From positions 1-6,872 of the forward strand of contig JAGOUP010000034.1 of assembly GCA_018061205.1 (NCBI GenBank): a stretch of 6,872 bases of DNA, written 5' to 3'. The DNA is from Candidatus Levyibacteriota bacterium. GTDB taxonomy: Bacteria; Patescibacteriota; Microgenomatia; Levybacterales; UBA12049. Below the pieces are notes generated by a model, which was not told where the DNA came from, ran no database searches, and was given only the letters and a program-made list of their open reading frames with translations. Shown here one piece after another: positions 1-5,990 of this stretch; positions within the stretch are counted from its first letter, which is position 1; every line of letters begins with the position of its first letter. The translations under genes were made by a program, and so were the position numbers.

Positions 1-500
1 CTCTCGATGCAGATATTGATACCATCATAACCACATTACGAAACACCTTTGATCAAAAATATGCATCTTTAAAAAATACGAATTCCACAATGACGCAGCA
101 TGAAATTGTTACTATTGCCTCACTCATTGAACGAGAAGGAAAACATGATGCTGATAGACCTATCATTGCATCAATCATCTATAATCGATTGGAGAATGAT
201 ATGCCACTTCAAATTGATGCCACTGTACAATACATACTCGGCTTCCAACCATCTGAGCAGTCGTGGTGGAAAAGACATCTTTCATTTGATGATTTAAAGA
301 TTAACTCAGCATATAACACCTATATACAAAAGACACTTCCTCCAACTCCTATTGCCAATCCAGGCGTTGAGTCTTTACAGGCAGCAGTACATCCTGATCA
401 AACTGATTATTTATTTTATATCACCGATAAAAATGGCATCAATCGATATGCAAAAACAAATGAGGAACATGAAAAGAATATAGAAAAATACGGATTGTAA
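1..500 (+). CDS. mltG: Endolytic transglycosylase MltG (YceG-like), 3' part, 5' end outside window
   Basis: The reading frame is open from base 3 to the TAA at 498-500, giving 165 visible residues of the C-terminal catalytic domain; the membrane anchor and N-terminal part lie outside the window. MltG is a membrane-anchored lytic transglycosylase that cuts nascent peptidoglycan strands and sets glycan chain length near the synthesis machinery. Family hallmarks seen in order are the ASLIEREG motif (visible residues 39-46) with the presumed catalytic glutamate, the IIYNRL block and LQIDATVQY, then SAYNTY followed by LPPTPIANPG, then AAVHPDQTDYLFYI, and a C-terminal segment ending in EKNIEKYGL. 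All of these match the YceG/MltG family closely, and nothing looks broken. The first Met at base 90 is internal and is not the true start. The gene converges on the 507-866 gene with only 6 nt between the stops, so there is no room for a separate intergenic terminator. Confidence 0.95.
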   Translation, partial: LDADIDTIITTLRNTFDQKYASLKNTNSTMTQHEIVTIASLIEREGKHDADRPIIASIIYNRLENDMPLQIDATVQYILGFQPSEQSWWKRHLSFDDLKINSAYNTYIQKTLPPTPIANPGVESLQAAVHPDQTDYLFYITDKNGINRYAKTNEEHEKNIEKYGL

Positions 501-506
501 GACTAC

Positions 507-866
507 TTAGTTAATACTACTTCGGTGAATACCTTTGAAGAACCGCTTGATAGGTTTGGACACTTCCTTTGTTTCAGAAGATTTCTTTTCAACTATGATC
601 TCCTGAGGTTCATCATCTTCAATTTCTTCAGCCAATTCAACAGAAGGGAGCTTTGGCTCTGCAGGCTGGGTCGTATACTCCTCTACAGCATCTGAAAATA
701 TATCTTCCCAATTAGATATTTTGTTCATCCCCTCTTCAGTAATCATTTTTAGTATTTTCTTCCCTCTCTTGGTTGTTAACAAAAGGGTAATGATAACTCC
801 TACTACAACACCCAGCAAAAAACCACTGCTTAATCCTCCATGTTTTGTTGCTTCTTTATTTTCCAT
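507..866 (-). CDS. YtxH-like small single-pass membrane protein
   Basis: This 119-residue protein has one N-terminal hydrophobic segment (about residues 12-30, glycine-rich GFLLGVVVGVI followed by TLLLTTKRGKKIL). That is the pattern of YtxH-type proteins: a Gly-rich membrane helix, then a basic RGKK stretch and a cytoplasmic tail. The tail has a proline-containing acidic section (about 69-95, rich in E and D) and ends in a basic stretch (KPIKRFFKGIHRS). No catalytic motif is visible and the biochemical function is unknown; some YtxH relatives are annotated as general-stress or gas-vesicle-like proteins. It starts 4 nt after the stop of the YtxG-like gene and is almost certainly co-transcribed with it. 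The order ytxG-ytxH also occurs in Bacillus, which supports the family call. The ATG at 866 has no close Shine-Dalgarno sequence; a GAGG lies too far upstream, inside the preceding gene. Confidence 0.75.
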   Translation of the reverse strand: MENKEATKHGGLSSGFLLGVVVGVIITLLLTTKRGKKILKMITEEGMNKISNWEDIFSDAVEEYTTQPAEPKLPSVELAEEIEDDEPQEIIVEKKSSETKEVSKPIKRFFKGIHRSSIN

Positions 867-870
867 ATAG

Positions 871-1167
871 TTATTTTTTTGGTTTTTCCTCGTCTTCTTT
901 TTCTTTTACCAGTATCCCTCTAACAAATTTGATAATTGCAAATACTGAGCTGGCTTGAAGCGTATTACTCAATGATGACAATGAGGCAATGGGTCCTGAT
1001 ACATTTTTTGTAATCTGTTCGGTATCATCAAGTACTCGATTTGCTTTGATAACAGTTTTTCGAAATTCTTTTAAAATAAAATACACCTGAATACCCAACA
1101 CGACAAGAAGAATAGTTAAAATACTCAAAACTAAAAGCAAAACGACTTCTGTGACATCAATTCCCAT
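871..1167 (-). CDS. YtxG-like (DUF948-type) small membrane protein
   Basis: From the ATG at 1167 this encodes 98 residues. There is one N-terminal transmembrane helix (about 6-31), then an amphipathic, probably coiled-coil stretch (about 33-80) with the heptad-like LKEFRKTVIKANRVLDDTEQ and SLSSLSNTLQASS, and a charged lysine/glutamate tail. This matches the shape of DUF948/YtxG proteins, whose function is unknown. The frame stays open upstream to an ATG at 1242, but that extension (25 residues) would run through the promoter-like sequence at 1175-1203 and into the palindromic repeat. The conserved-looking protein also begins at MGIDVTEVVLLL, so I prefer 1167. No Shine-Dalgarno sequence precedes it. 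A promoter-like pair ends 7 nt before the ATG, so the mRNA may be leaderless. It is the first gene of a two-gene unit with the YtxH-like gene 4 nt downstream. Confidence 0.75.
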   Translation of the reverse strand: MGIDVTEVVLLLVLSILTILLVVLGIQVYFILKEFRKTVIKANRVLDDTEQITKNVSGPIASLSSLSNTLQASSVFAIIKFVRGILVKEKEDEEKPKK

Positions 1168-1203
1168 ATATATAACGCTATCATTTATGCCATATATTGT
1201 CAA
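1168..1203 (-). promoter_or_regulatory. Putative sigma70-type promoter for the YtxG/YtxH-like pair
   Basis: On the minus strand there is a perfect TTGACA at 1203-1198, a 17-nt spacer, then TAGCGT at 1180-1175 preceded by TGA. Together these form an extended -10 of the pattern TGnTAnnnT. The -10 match is only 3 of 6, but it has the key T, A and final T. Seven bases (TATATAT) separate it from the ATG at 1167, so transcription would start at or next to the start codon. This is inferred from pattern only. Confidence 0.5.
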
Positions 1204-1220
1204 ATAAAAAATGAATATAA

Positions 1221-1285
1221 GATCCTGAAATCCGTTCGGCAAGCTCAGGATCCTGAGTATATCGAAGGATAAATTCAGGATGACA
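1221..1285. repeat. REP-like palindromic element, apparently nested
   Basis: The outer pair GATCCTGAA (1221-1229) and TTCAGGATGACA (1274-1285) shares an 8-bp inverted repeat, ATCCTGAA/TTCAGGAT. Its 44-nt loop (1230-1273) holds a second palindrome whose arms are 1230-1251 and 1250-1270. Both arms read ATCC, TTCG, a variable centre, then CTCAGGAT, with one extra G in the first arm. The arms meet in a perfect 14-bp palindrome, CTCAGGATCCTGAG (1244-1257). The end TTCAGGATGACA matches the end of the element at 5903-5972 in 11 of 12 bases. It lies between the RodZ-like gene and the YtxG-like gene. Possible roles are an mRNA-stabilising or terminating hairpin, or a mobile REP unit. No T-run follows the hairpin, so it is not a classic terminator. 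Confidence 0.75.
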
Positions 1286-1295
1286 TTGCATGATA

Positions 1296-1934
1296 TTACT
1301 CAGATTTTACTTCAATGGGAAGACGAATACTACTTTTTCTGCCAAACCGGTTGGTAGCACTAACTTCTATAACTGTTTTTCCATTAAAAAGGTCAATTCG
1401 TTTGCTAAAATTACCATCTTTGTCTAAAGATACCGTACTATTATTGACAAAAACAGTTGCATTTGGATCACTTTTTCCGCTCACTTGTGCTTCATTACTT
1501 CGTATTATTTCATTTTCTTTTGGTGTATAGATATCTAGTTGCGGACTAAAAAAAGCACTGCGGTATTGATAGATAATATACCCACCCATTATGACAAATA
1601 TTGCTGCAATAACAAAAAATGTTTGCTGAAGCCGCATCTTCTTTACGGTAAATTCCTTTGTATGTGTGACCCCATGTGGCAAAACACTATAAACGTTTTT
1701 TCCATCAAATTCTCGACGAAACATAGCAATTGTCTCGTCTTTTGATAGTCCTAAAAACTGTGCATAGTTGCCGACAAATCCCTGAGCATACGCTGAGGAA
1801 GGAAGCTTGTTATACTGTCCATTTTCTAAAGCATGCAAAAACTCAACTCGTATTTTGAGGGCTTTTGATGCTTGTTCTACAGTAATATTCTGTCTTTTTC
1901 GAGCAAGTTGAAACCTGTTGCCAAGAGATACCAT
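1296..1934 (-). CDS. RodZ-like membrane protein: N-terminal HTH, one TM helix, Ig-like extracellular domain
   Basis: The 212-residue protein starts with a Xre-type helix-turn-helix of the RodZ (HTH_25) kind (about residues 4-70). The diagnostic blocks are LARKRQNITVEQASKALKIR, then FLHALENGQYNKLPSSAYAQGFVGNYAQFLGL. A basic juxtamembrane stretch (KKMRLQQ) precedes a single transmembrane helix (about 104-123). An external beta-rich domain follows (about 131-210) with TPKENEIIRSNEAQVSGKSDPNATVFVN, DKDGNFSKRIDL and TVIEVSATNRFGRKS; this is the pattern of glucodextranase-B-like Ig folds. RodZ links the MreB cytoskeleton to wall synthesis through its cytoplasmic HTH. The outer domain here differs from the usual RodZ C-terminal domain, so an exact RodZ role is inferred. 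The start ATG lies 6 nt after the ftsK stop, indicating an operon; a GGGG about 10 nt upstream is only a weak ribosome-binding candidate. The alternative is an uncharacterised membrane-bound HTH protein. Confidence 0.85.
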   Translation of the reverse strand: MVSLGNRFQLARKRQNITVEQASKALKIRVEFLHALENGQYNKLPSSAYAQGFVGNYAQFLGLSKDETIAMFRREFDGKNVYSVLPHGVTHTKEFTVKKMRLQQTFFVIAAIFVIMGGYIIYQYRSAFFSPQLDIYTPKENEIIRSNEAQVSGKSDPNATVFVNNSTVSLDKDGNFSKRIDLFNGKTVIEVSATNRFGRKSSIRLPIEVKSE

Positions 1935-1940
1935 ATGTCA

Positions 1941-4082
1941 TTACCCCGGTTGCTGTGTCTGCATTGCAATAAATTCATCGGCGTTTTTGACCAATACATC
2001 TCGTGGCTTTGAGCCTTCTCCATGACCTACGGCACCGGCTGCTTCTAGTTGATCAATAATCCGTGCTGCTCTGGCATATCCAATAGATAATCGTCTCTGG
2101 AGGAGTGAGGCAGATGCTTTATCATGTTGGCAGACAATCCGTATTGCCTCATCAAAAAACGCATCTTTCCCATCACTATTCCCACCCGGCATACCTGGTC
2201 GTTTGAGGTTTACTTGTTGGGACGTTATCTCCTCTGTATACTCAACCTCTGGTGATTTAGATTTGAGAAAATCTACCAATTTTTTTACTTCTTTTTCAGA
2301 AACATATGCTCCTTGAATACGAGTTGGTTTTGCTTGATCTGGTGGAATATATAACATGTCTCCTCTACCTAAAAGCTTTTCAGCACCAGGACCATCAATA
2401 ATAACGCGAGAATCAATCATAGAGGATACACTAAAGGCAATACGTGTTGGTACATTGGCTTTGATCAATCCTGTTATAACATTCACCGATGGGCGCTGTG
2501 TTGCAATAACCAAATGAATTCCTGTTGCCCGTGCCATCTGCGCTAATCGAGCAATCGCATCTTCTACCTCAACAGGAGCAAACATCATCAGATCTGCCAA
2601 TTCATCAATAACAACAACAATATATGGCAATGCTTGAAATCCTGAAAGCTCATTGTATCCTTCTATATTTCTCACCCCTCGTTCAGCAAATAATTTATAT
2701 CGTCTATCCATCTCTCCCATGGCCCATTTTAATGCTGATAAAATCTTTTCAGGTTCTACGATAACCGGTGTTAACAAATGAGGAATTCCATTGTATGCGG
2801 TGAACTCAACGCGCTTTGGATCAACAAGAATAAGTTTTACCTCAGCAGGAGATGCTCTAAAAAGCAGGGATGAAATAAATGCATTGATCAATACCGATTT
2901 TCCAGAACCCGTGGTTCCTGCTACCAAAACGTGAGGCATTTTGGAAATATCGGCAACCAGTGGACTTCCTGATACATCCAGACCCATAGAAACAGTGAGT
3001 TTTGATTTTGCTTTTTGCATAATAACCGAAGCAAGCATCGTTTTTAGCGTCACCAGCTCAAGTGAACGATTTGGAATTTCTATACCGATAAGATTTCGGC
3101 CTGGAATTGGTGCTTCAATACGAATTTGACCAGTAGGCGCTTCAGTCGCTAACGCCAAATCATTGGCAAGCGACGTAATTTTGGAAACTTTTGTTCCTAA
3201 AGAGATTTCTAATGCATACTGGGTCACCGCAGGACCAAGATTTACTTCCGCAACCCGTGCATCGATACCAAAACTTTGGAGTGTTTTTTCAATAATTGCA
3301 GCCACTTTTTTGACATCACCACGCTCTGCTTTGGAACCAGTTGCTTCTGAAAGCAAATCAAGTGGTGGATATTCCCACACACCATCACCACCGGCCAACA
3401 TGTTACTCACCAATTTGTTCGATAATAACTCAGGCTCCTTTTTAATAATGGTCGGTGCTAATGGCTCTCCACGGGACGTAATACCTCCTCCTCCTTCATC
3501 TTTTTGTCCTCCTTTAATTTCCATCTGCTTTCCTTTGGCGAAACTACCAGTACCAGTATCATTTGATTTAAAAACAGAAAAAATATTACCAGGAAATAGT
3601 CTGTGGACATTTTCAAAAAGAAATCCAAGTCCTCTAAATATCTCATCCACTGAGGTATCAAAAAAGACAATAACGCCAACCAACATACCGATAAAAAAGA
3701 CTAACGCCGCCCCAATATTGGTCAATATATCAGCGAGCGTAAAAAAGATTCCTGAACCCACAACTCCGGCTTTACTGAGAGAAACGATGGAAATAAAAAA
3801 TAGTAAAAACCCAATAGCTACATTGGCACGAGACAAAAACATTTTTAAATGAAGCAGGAAAAAAGCAAAAAAGAAAATAACGAAAGGGAAAATATATGCA
3901 CCCCAGCCAAAATTTTGTAACAGGAGAGCATTAATAATAATCATTGACTCTCCACTCTGGGAAAAAGACAACAGGAGCATAATACCAACTGCAAATAATC
4001 CTAATGCAAAGATGGTATAAATCGTGCCACTTTTTAATTTAAATTTTGCTTTTCTCCGTCTCTGTGCATGCTTTTTTGCCAT
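1941..4082 (-). CDS. ftsK: DNA translocase FtsK/SpoIIIE
   Basis: This is a complete 713-residue ATP-driven DNA pump that acts at the division septum to move chromosome ends and aid dimer resolution. After a very basic N-terminus (KKHAQRRRKAKFKLK) come about four membrane helices (roughly residues 20-40, 60-80, 86-105 and 113-141). A short glycine-rich and charged linker follows (about 170-235), then the alpha/beta motor. Walker A is GTTGSGKS at 389-396 and Walker B is IVVVIDELAD at 488-497 with D493/E494. The family blocks DPKRVEF, MARATGIHLVIATQRPSV, RIAFSVSSMIDSRVI and LLGRGDML are all present. The C-terminal winged-helix gamma domain (about 640-700, LLQRRLSIGYARAARIIDQL) is the part that reads KOPS-type sequences and contacts XerD in known family members. 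The length is close to SpoIIIE and far shorter than E. coli FtsK, the difference being in the linker. Nothing essential is missing. No Shine-Dalgarno is seen; the RodZ-like gene follows in the same operon. Confidence 0.97.
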   Translation of the reverse strand: MAKKHAQRRRKAKFKLKSGTIYTIFALGLFAVGIMLLLSFSQSGESMIIINALLLQNFGWGAYIFPFVIFFFAFFLLHLKMFLSRANVAIGFLLFFISIVSLSKAGVVGSGIFFTLADILTNIGAALVFFIGMLVGVIVFFDTSVDEIFRGLGFLFENVHRLFPGNIFSVFKSNDTGTGSFAKGKQMEIKGGQKDEGGGGITSRGEPLAPTIIKKEPELLSNKLVSNMLAGGDGVWEYPPLDLLSEATGSKAERGDVKKVAAIIEKTLQSFGIDARVAEVNLGPAVTQYALEISLGTKVSKITSLANDLALATEAPTGQIRIEAPIPGRNLIGIEIPNRSLELVTLKTMLASVIMQKAKSKLTVSMGLDVSGSPLVADISKMPHVLVAGTTGSGKSVLINAFISSLLFRASPAEVKLILVDPKRVEFTAYNGIPHLLTPVIVEPEKILSALKWAMGEMDRRYKLFAERGVRNIEGYNELSGFQALPYIVVVIDELADLMMFAPVEVEDAIARLAQMARATGIHLVIATQRPSVNVITGLIKANVPTRIAFSVSSMIDSRVIIDGPGAEKLLGRGDMLYIPPDQAKPTRIQGAYVSEKEVKKLVDFLKSKSPEVEYTEEITSQQVNLKRPGMPGGNSDGKDAFFDEAIRIVCQHDKASASLLQRRLSIGYARAARIIDQLEAAGAVGHGEGSKPRDVLVKNADEFIAMQTQQPG

Positions 4083-4088
4083 AATACT

Positions 4089-4117
4089 AGTATAGAGGTT
4101 TAAAAAGTATACTGCAA
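4089..4117 (-). promoter_or_regulatory. Putative promoter for ftsK
   Basis: On the minus strand TTGCAG (4117-4112, 3 of 6 against TTGACA) is followed after exactly 17 nt by TATACT (4094-4089, 5 of 6 against TATAAT). Only 6 nt separate this -10 from the ftsK ATG at 4082, which again suggests a leaderless or nearly leaderless mRNA. A second TATACT occurs at 4111-4106 and could serve as a -10 with a short leader, but no -35 was found for it. Pattern evidence only. Confidence 0.45.
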
Positions 4118-4218
4118 ATCAATTTTCCATTTTCCAGGTTCCATTTATCATTGATTTGTAAATTTTAGCATTGATCAATTGAAAATAAATGAAAAATGAC
4201 AAATGGTAAATGGCAAAT
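4115..4218. repeat. Degenerate 7-bp repeats in opposing orientation, with inverted repeat
   Basis: This fills most of the 142-bp gap between RNase J and ftsK. On the + strand 4188-4215 holds four 7-bp units of the form AATGRNA (AATGAAA, AATGACA, AATGGTA, AATGGCA). On the minus strand about 4121-4146 holds units AATGGAA, CCTGGAA, AATGGAA, AATTGAT running the opposite way. A perfect 9-bp inverted repeat, CAAATCAAT (4115-4123) and ATTGATTTG (4150-4158), encloses the second set. A 10-bp palindrome, ATTGATCAAT (4170-4179), lies between the two sets. It resembles the low-complexity AAATGG-type spacers common in AT-rich genomes. Its function is unknown. No gene is visible in this gap. Confidence 0.55.
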
Positions 4219-4224
4219 ATTTTT

Positions 4225-5886
4225 CTATACTTCTATGACAATCGGAAGCACAAGAGGTTGTCTGCGTAATTCTCTAAAAATACGTCGCTCTGCAATATCT
4301 CCAATCATTTTTCTAAAATGCATCCAATTGGTTACCCGTCCTGTTTTCCCTGAGAGTGTCTTTCGAATATCCTGTGACAATTTGACACTAATTCGCTTTG
4401 TTTCATCAAGTGGAAAACCACGAATAATAATATCCGGATTTTCAATCAGTTGTCCCGTACTCGCATCAATTTGTGCTAACACGATGACTATTCCTCCTTC
4501 GGAAAGCTTTTGTCGATCACGCATAACAAAATGCTCTATTTCTTCTCCTGAAACATTATCAACATAGACATTTTTAATAGGAATTGTTCTACCAACTCGT
4601 GTTTGACCAGTTGCATTGAATATAACTTCCTGACCATCATCTAATAAAACCACATCACCGGCTTTATATCCTATTGTTTCAGCCAAATTTTTGTAGGCAA
4701 CCATATGACGATAATTTCCTCCAATAGGGATAAGCCGTTTTGCTTTTATCATTTCCATAAGTTGTAATATTTCTTCCTGTGAACCATGTCCTGAAACATG
4801 AAAATCTCGAGACAGCGGGGTATAGAGTGTCCGGATACCTTTCTTCGCCAATGTATTGATAACTTCATAGACGGAAACTTCATTCCCAGGAATCGGATCT
4901 GCTGAAAAAATCACCACATCATCAGCTGCGAGCTTTACTTCTCTGTGCTCACCATTGGTTATGCGTGATAAAGCAGAATTTTCCTGTCCCTGACTCCCTG
5001 CCACAATAAATGTCAATTGATTATCAGGATAATTTTTTATCTGATCAATTGGCACTTCAAGTGTTGGAGGCATTCTCATATATCCTAAATCCTGGGCAAC
5101 GTCTTTTACTTTGATCAAAGATCTCCCCAAAAAACATACCTTGCGATTTGCTTTTTGTGACGCGTCAATAATCTGATTCAATCGTTCAACATTCGATGAG
5201 TAAGTAGTGACGATGAATTTTCCTTTGCAATTTGCCAATTCTCGTTCAAAATGACCAGCAATAGGTAATTCGGTTGGCGTTCTTCCAGCCCGCTCAGATC
5301 CTAAACAATCAGATAATAAACAGAGTACTCCTTCTTCTCCTGCCTTTTTAATTTTCTCATAATCAGAAGGATTCCCATCATAGGGGGTGTCGTCAAACTT
5401 GTGATCACTCCCATGATAAAAATTGCCAATTGGTGTTTTGATCAAAATATTTGAGGTATCGGGAACAGAATGAGTCACCTTGATAAATGAAGCAGTAAAA
5501 CTACCAATACGGACAGTATTGTTATCAAATGGAACGGTTTTGACACGCATTGGTAATTTAAACTCTTTAAGCTTCTCATTGGTTAAAGCAGCGGTAAATG
5601 GTGTTGCGTACACAGGAATTTGTGGGAGTTGCGGCAAAATAAATGGTGTAGCACCAATATGATCTTCATGACCATGAGTCAACAACATACCAACAATCTT
5701 TTTTTTCGTTTGCAGTAAATAGGTAATATCTGGCAACAATAAATCAACACCAAGCATGGTATCATCCGCAAATCCAATACCACAGTCAACAATGAGGATT
5801 TCATCACCACACTCATATAAGTACATGTTTTTTGTGACATCACCCATGCCACCTATAGGAATAAATGAGAGTGTTTTATTATCCAT
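4225..5886 (-). CDS. rnj: RNase J family ribonuclease (metallo-beta-lactamase/beta-CASP), divergent active-site motifs
   Basis: The 553 residues are full length for RNase J, the 5'-to-3' exo- and endoribonuclease that degrades mRNA and matures RNAs in the cytoplasm of many bacteria. The opening FIPIGGMGDVTKNMYLYE and DCGIGF match the family N-terminus. The zinc motif HGHEDHIG (71-78, with H71, H73, D75, H76), the motif-III His (H139 in THSVPDTS) and D161 (SDHKFD) are intact. The beta-CASP insert has SDCLGSERAG (motif A, D193) and SGHGSQEE (motif B, H367). The usual SDSTNxE is changed to SDCLGSE. At motif C the usual PxHGEYR is PIGGNYR (387-393), so the expected zinc-binding His is Gly389 and the Glu is Asn391. 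The C-terminal domain (about 440-553) follows normally, with VMRDRQKLSEGG. The gene ends in TAG and begins 104 nt after the lon stop. The ATG at 5886 lacks a Shine-Dalgarno; AATAAT lies 5 nt upstream of it. Confidence 0.93.
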   Translation of the reverse strand: MDNKTLSFIPIGGMGDVTKNMYLYECGDEILIVDCGIGFADDTMLGVDLLLPDITYLLQTKKKIVGMLLTHGHEDHIGATPFILPQLPQIPVYATPFTAALTNEKLKEFKLPMRVKTVPFDNNTVRIGSFTASFIKVTHSVPDTSNILIKTPIGNFYHGSDHKFDDTPYDGNPSDYEKIKKAGEEGVLCLLSDCLGSERAGRTPTELPIAGHFERELANCKGKFIVTTYSSNVERLNQIIDASQKANRKVCFLGRSLIKVKDVAQDLGYMRMPPTLEVPIDQIKNYPDNQLTFIVAGSQGQENSALSRITNGEHREVKLAADDVVIFSADPIPGNEVSVYEVINTLAKKGIRTLYTPLSRDFHVSGHGSQEEILQLMEMIKAKRLIPIGGNYRHMVAYKNLAETIGYKAGDVVLLDDGQEVIFNATGQTRVGRTIPIKNVYVDNVSGEEIEHFVMRDRQKLSEGGIVIVLAQIDASTGQLIENPDIIIRGFPLDETKRISVKLSQDIRKTLSGKTGRVTNWMHFRKMIGDIAERRIFRELRRQPLVLPIVIEV

Positions 5887-5902
5887 AAAATATTATTTTC
5901 TC

Positions 5903-5972
5903 TGTCATGCTGAACTCGTTTCAGCATCTCTACTGTTTTTAAACTAGATCCCGAAACAAGTTCGGGATGACA
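5903..5972. repeat. REP-like double-hairpin palindromic element
   Basis: The element occupies most of the 104-bp gap between lon and rnj. It is an inverted repeat of two 27-bp arms (5903-5929 and 5946-5972) around a 16-bp centre. The outer ends are TGTCAT and ATGACA. Each arm contains its own hairpin with a 6-bp stem and 5-nt loop: GCTGAA/TTCAGC at 5909-5925 and CCCGAA/TTCGGG at 5950-5966. When the arms are compared as reverse complements, the stem differences are compensatory, so both hairpins stay perfect. The right end resembles the end of the element at 1221-1285. No promoter with a good -35 was found in this gap, so rnj may be read through from lon. Confidence 0.8.
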
Positions 5973-5990
5973 ATTTGGTACTATAAATCA

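Noticed and set aside
1168..1242. N-terminal extension of the YtxG-like protein from the ATG at 1242
   Set aside because: The extra 25 residues would be encoded by promoter-like and repeat sequence, and the family-like part begins at 1167.
1221..1285. Rho-independent terminator for the ftsK-RodZ-like operon
   Set aside because: The hairpins are strong, but no T-run directly follows on the minus strand. A terminator role is possible but cannot be called from sequence.
3163..3852. 229-codon open frame on the + strand opposite ftsK
   Set aside because: It is antisense to an unmistakable FtsK; its translation has no recognisable domain and it reads as a codon-bias shadow.
4115..4218. CRISPR array
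   Set aside because: The repeat units are about 7 bp, degenerate and contiguous, with no spacers of regular length.
4196..4567. 123-codon + strand frame opposite the RNase J 3' end
   Set aside because: It is antisense to a clear RNase J C-terminal domain and its product shows no family features.
5887..5990. Remnant of a Lon protease domain between lon and rnj
   Set aside because: The gap is 104 bp, 70 of which are the palindromic element; no protease motif can fit.
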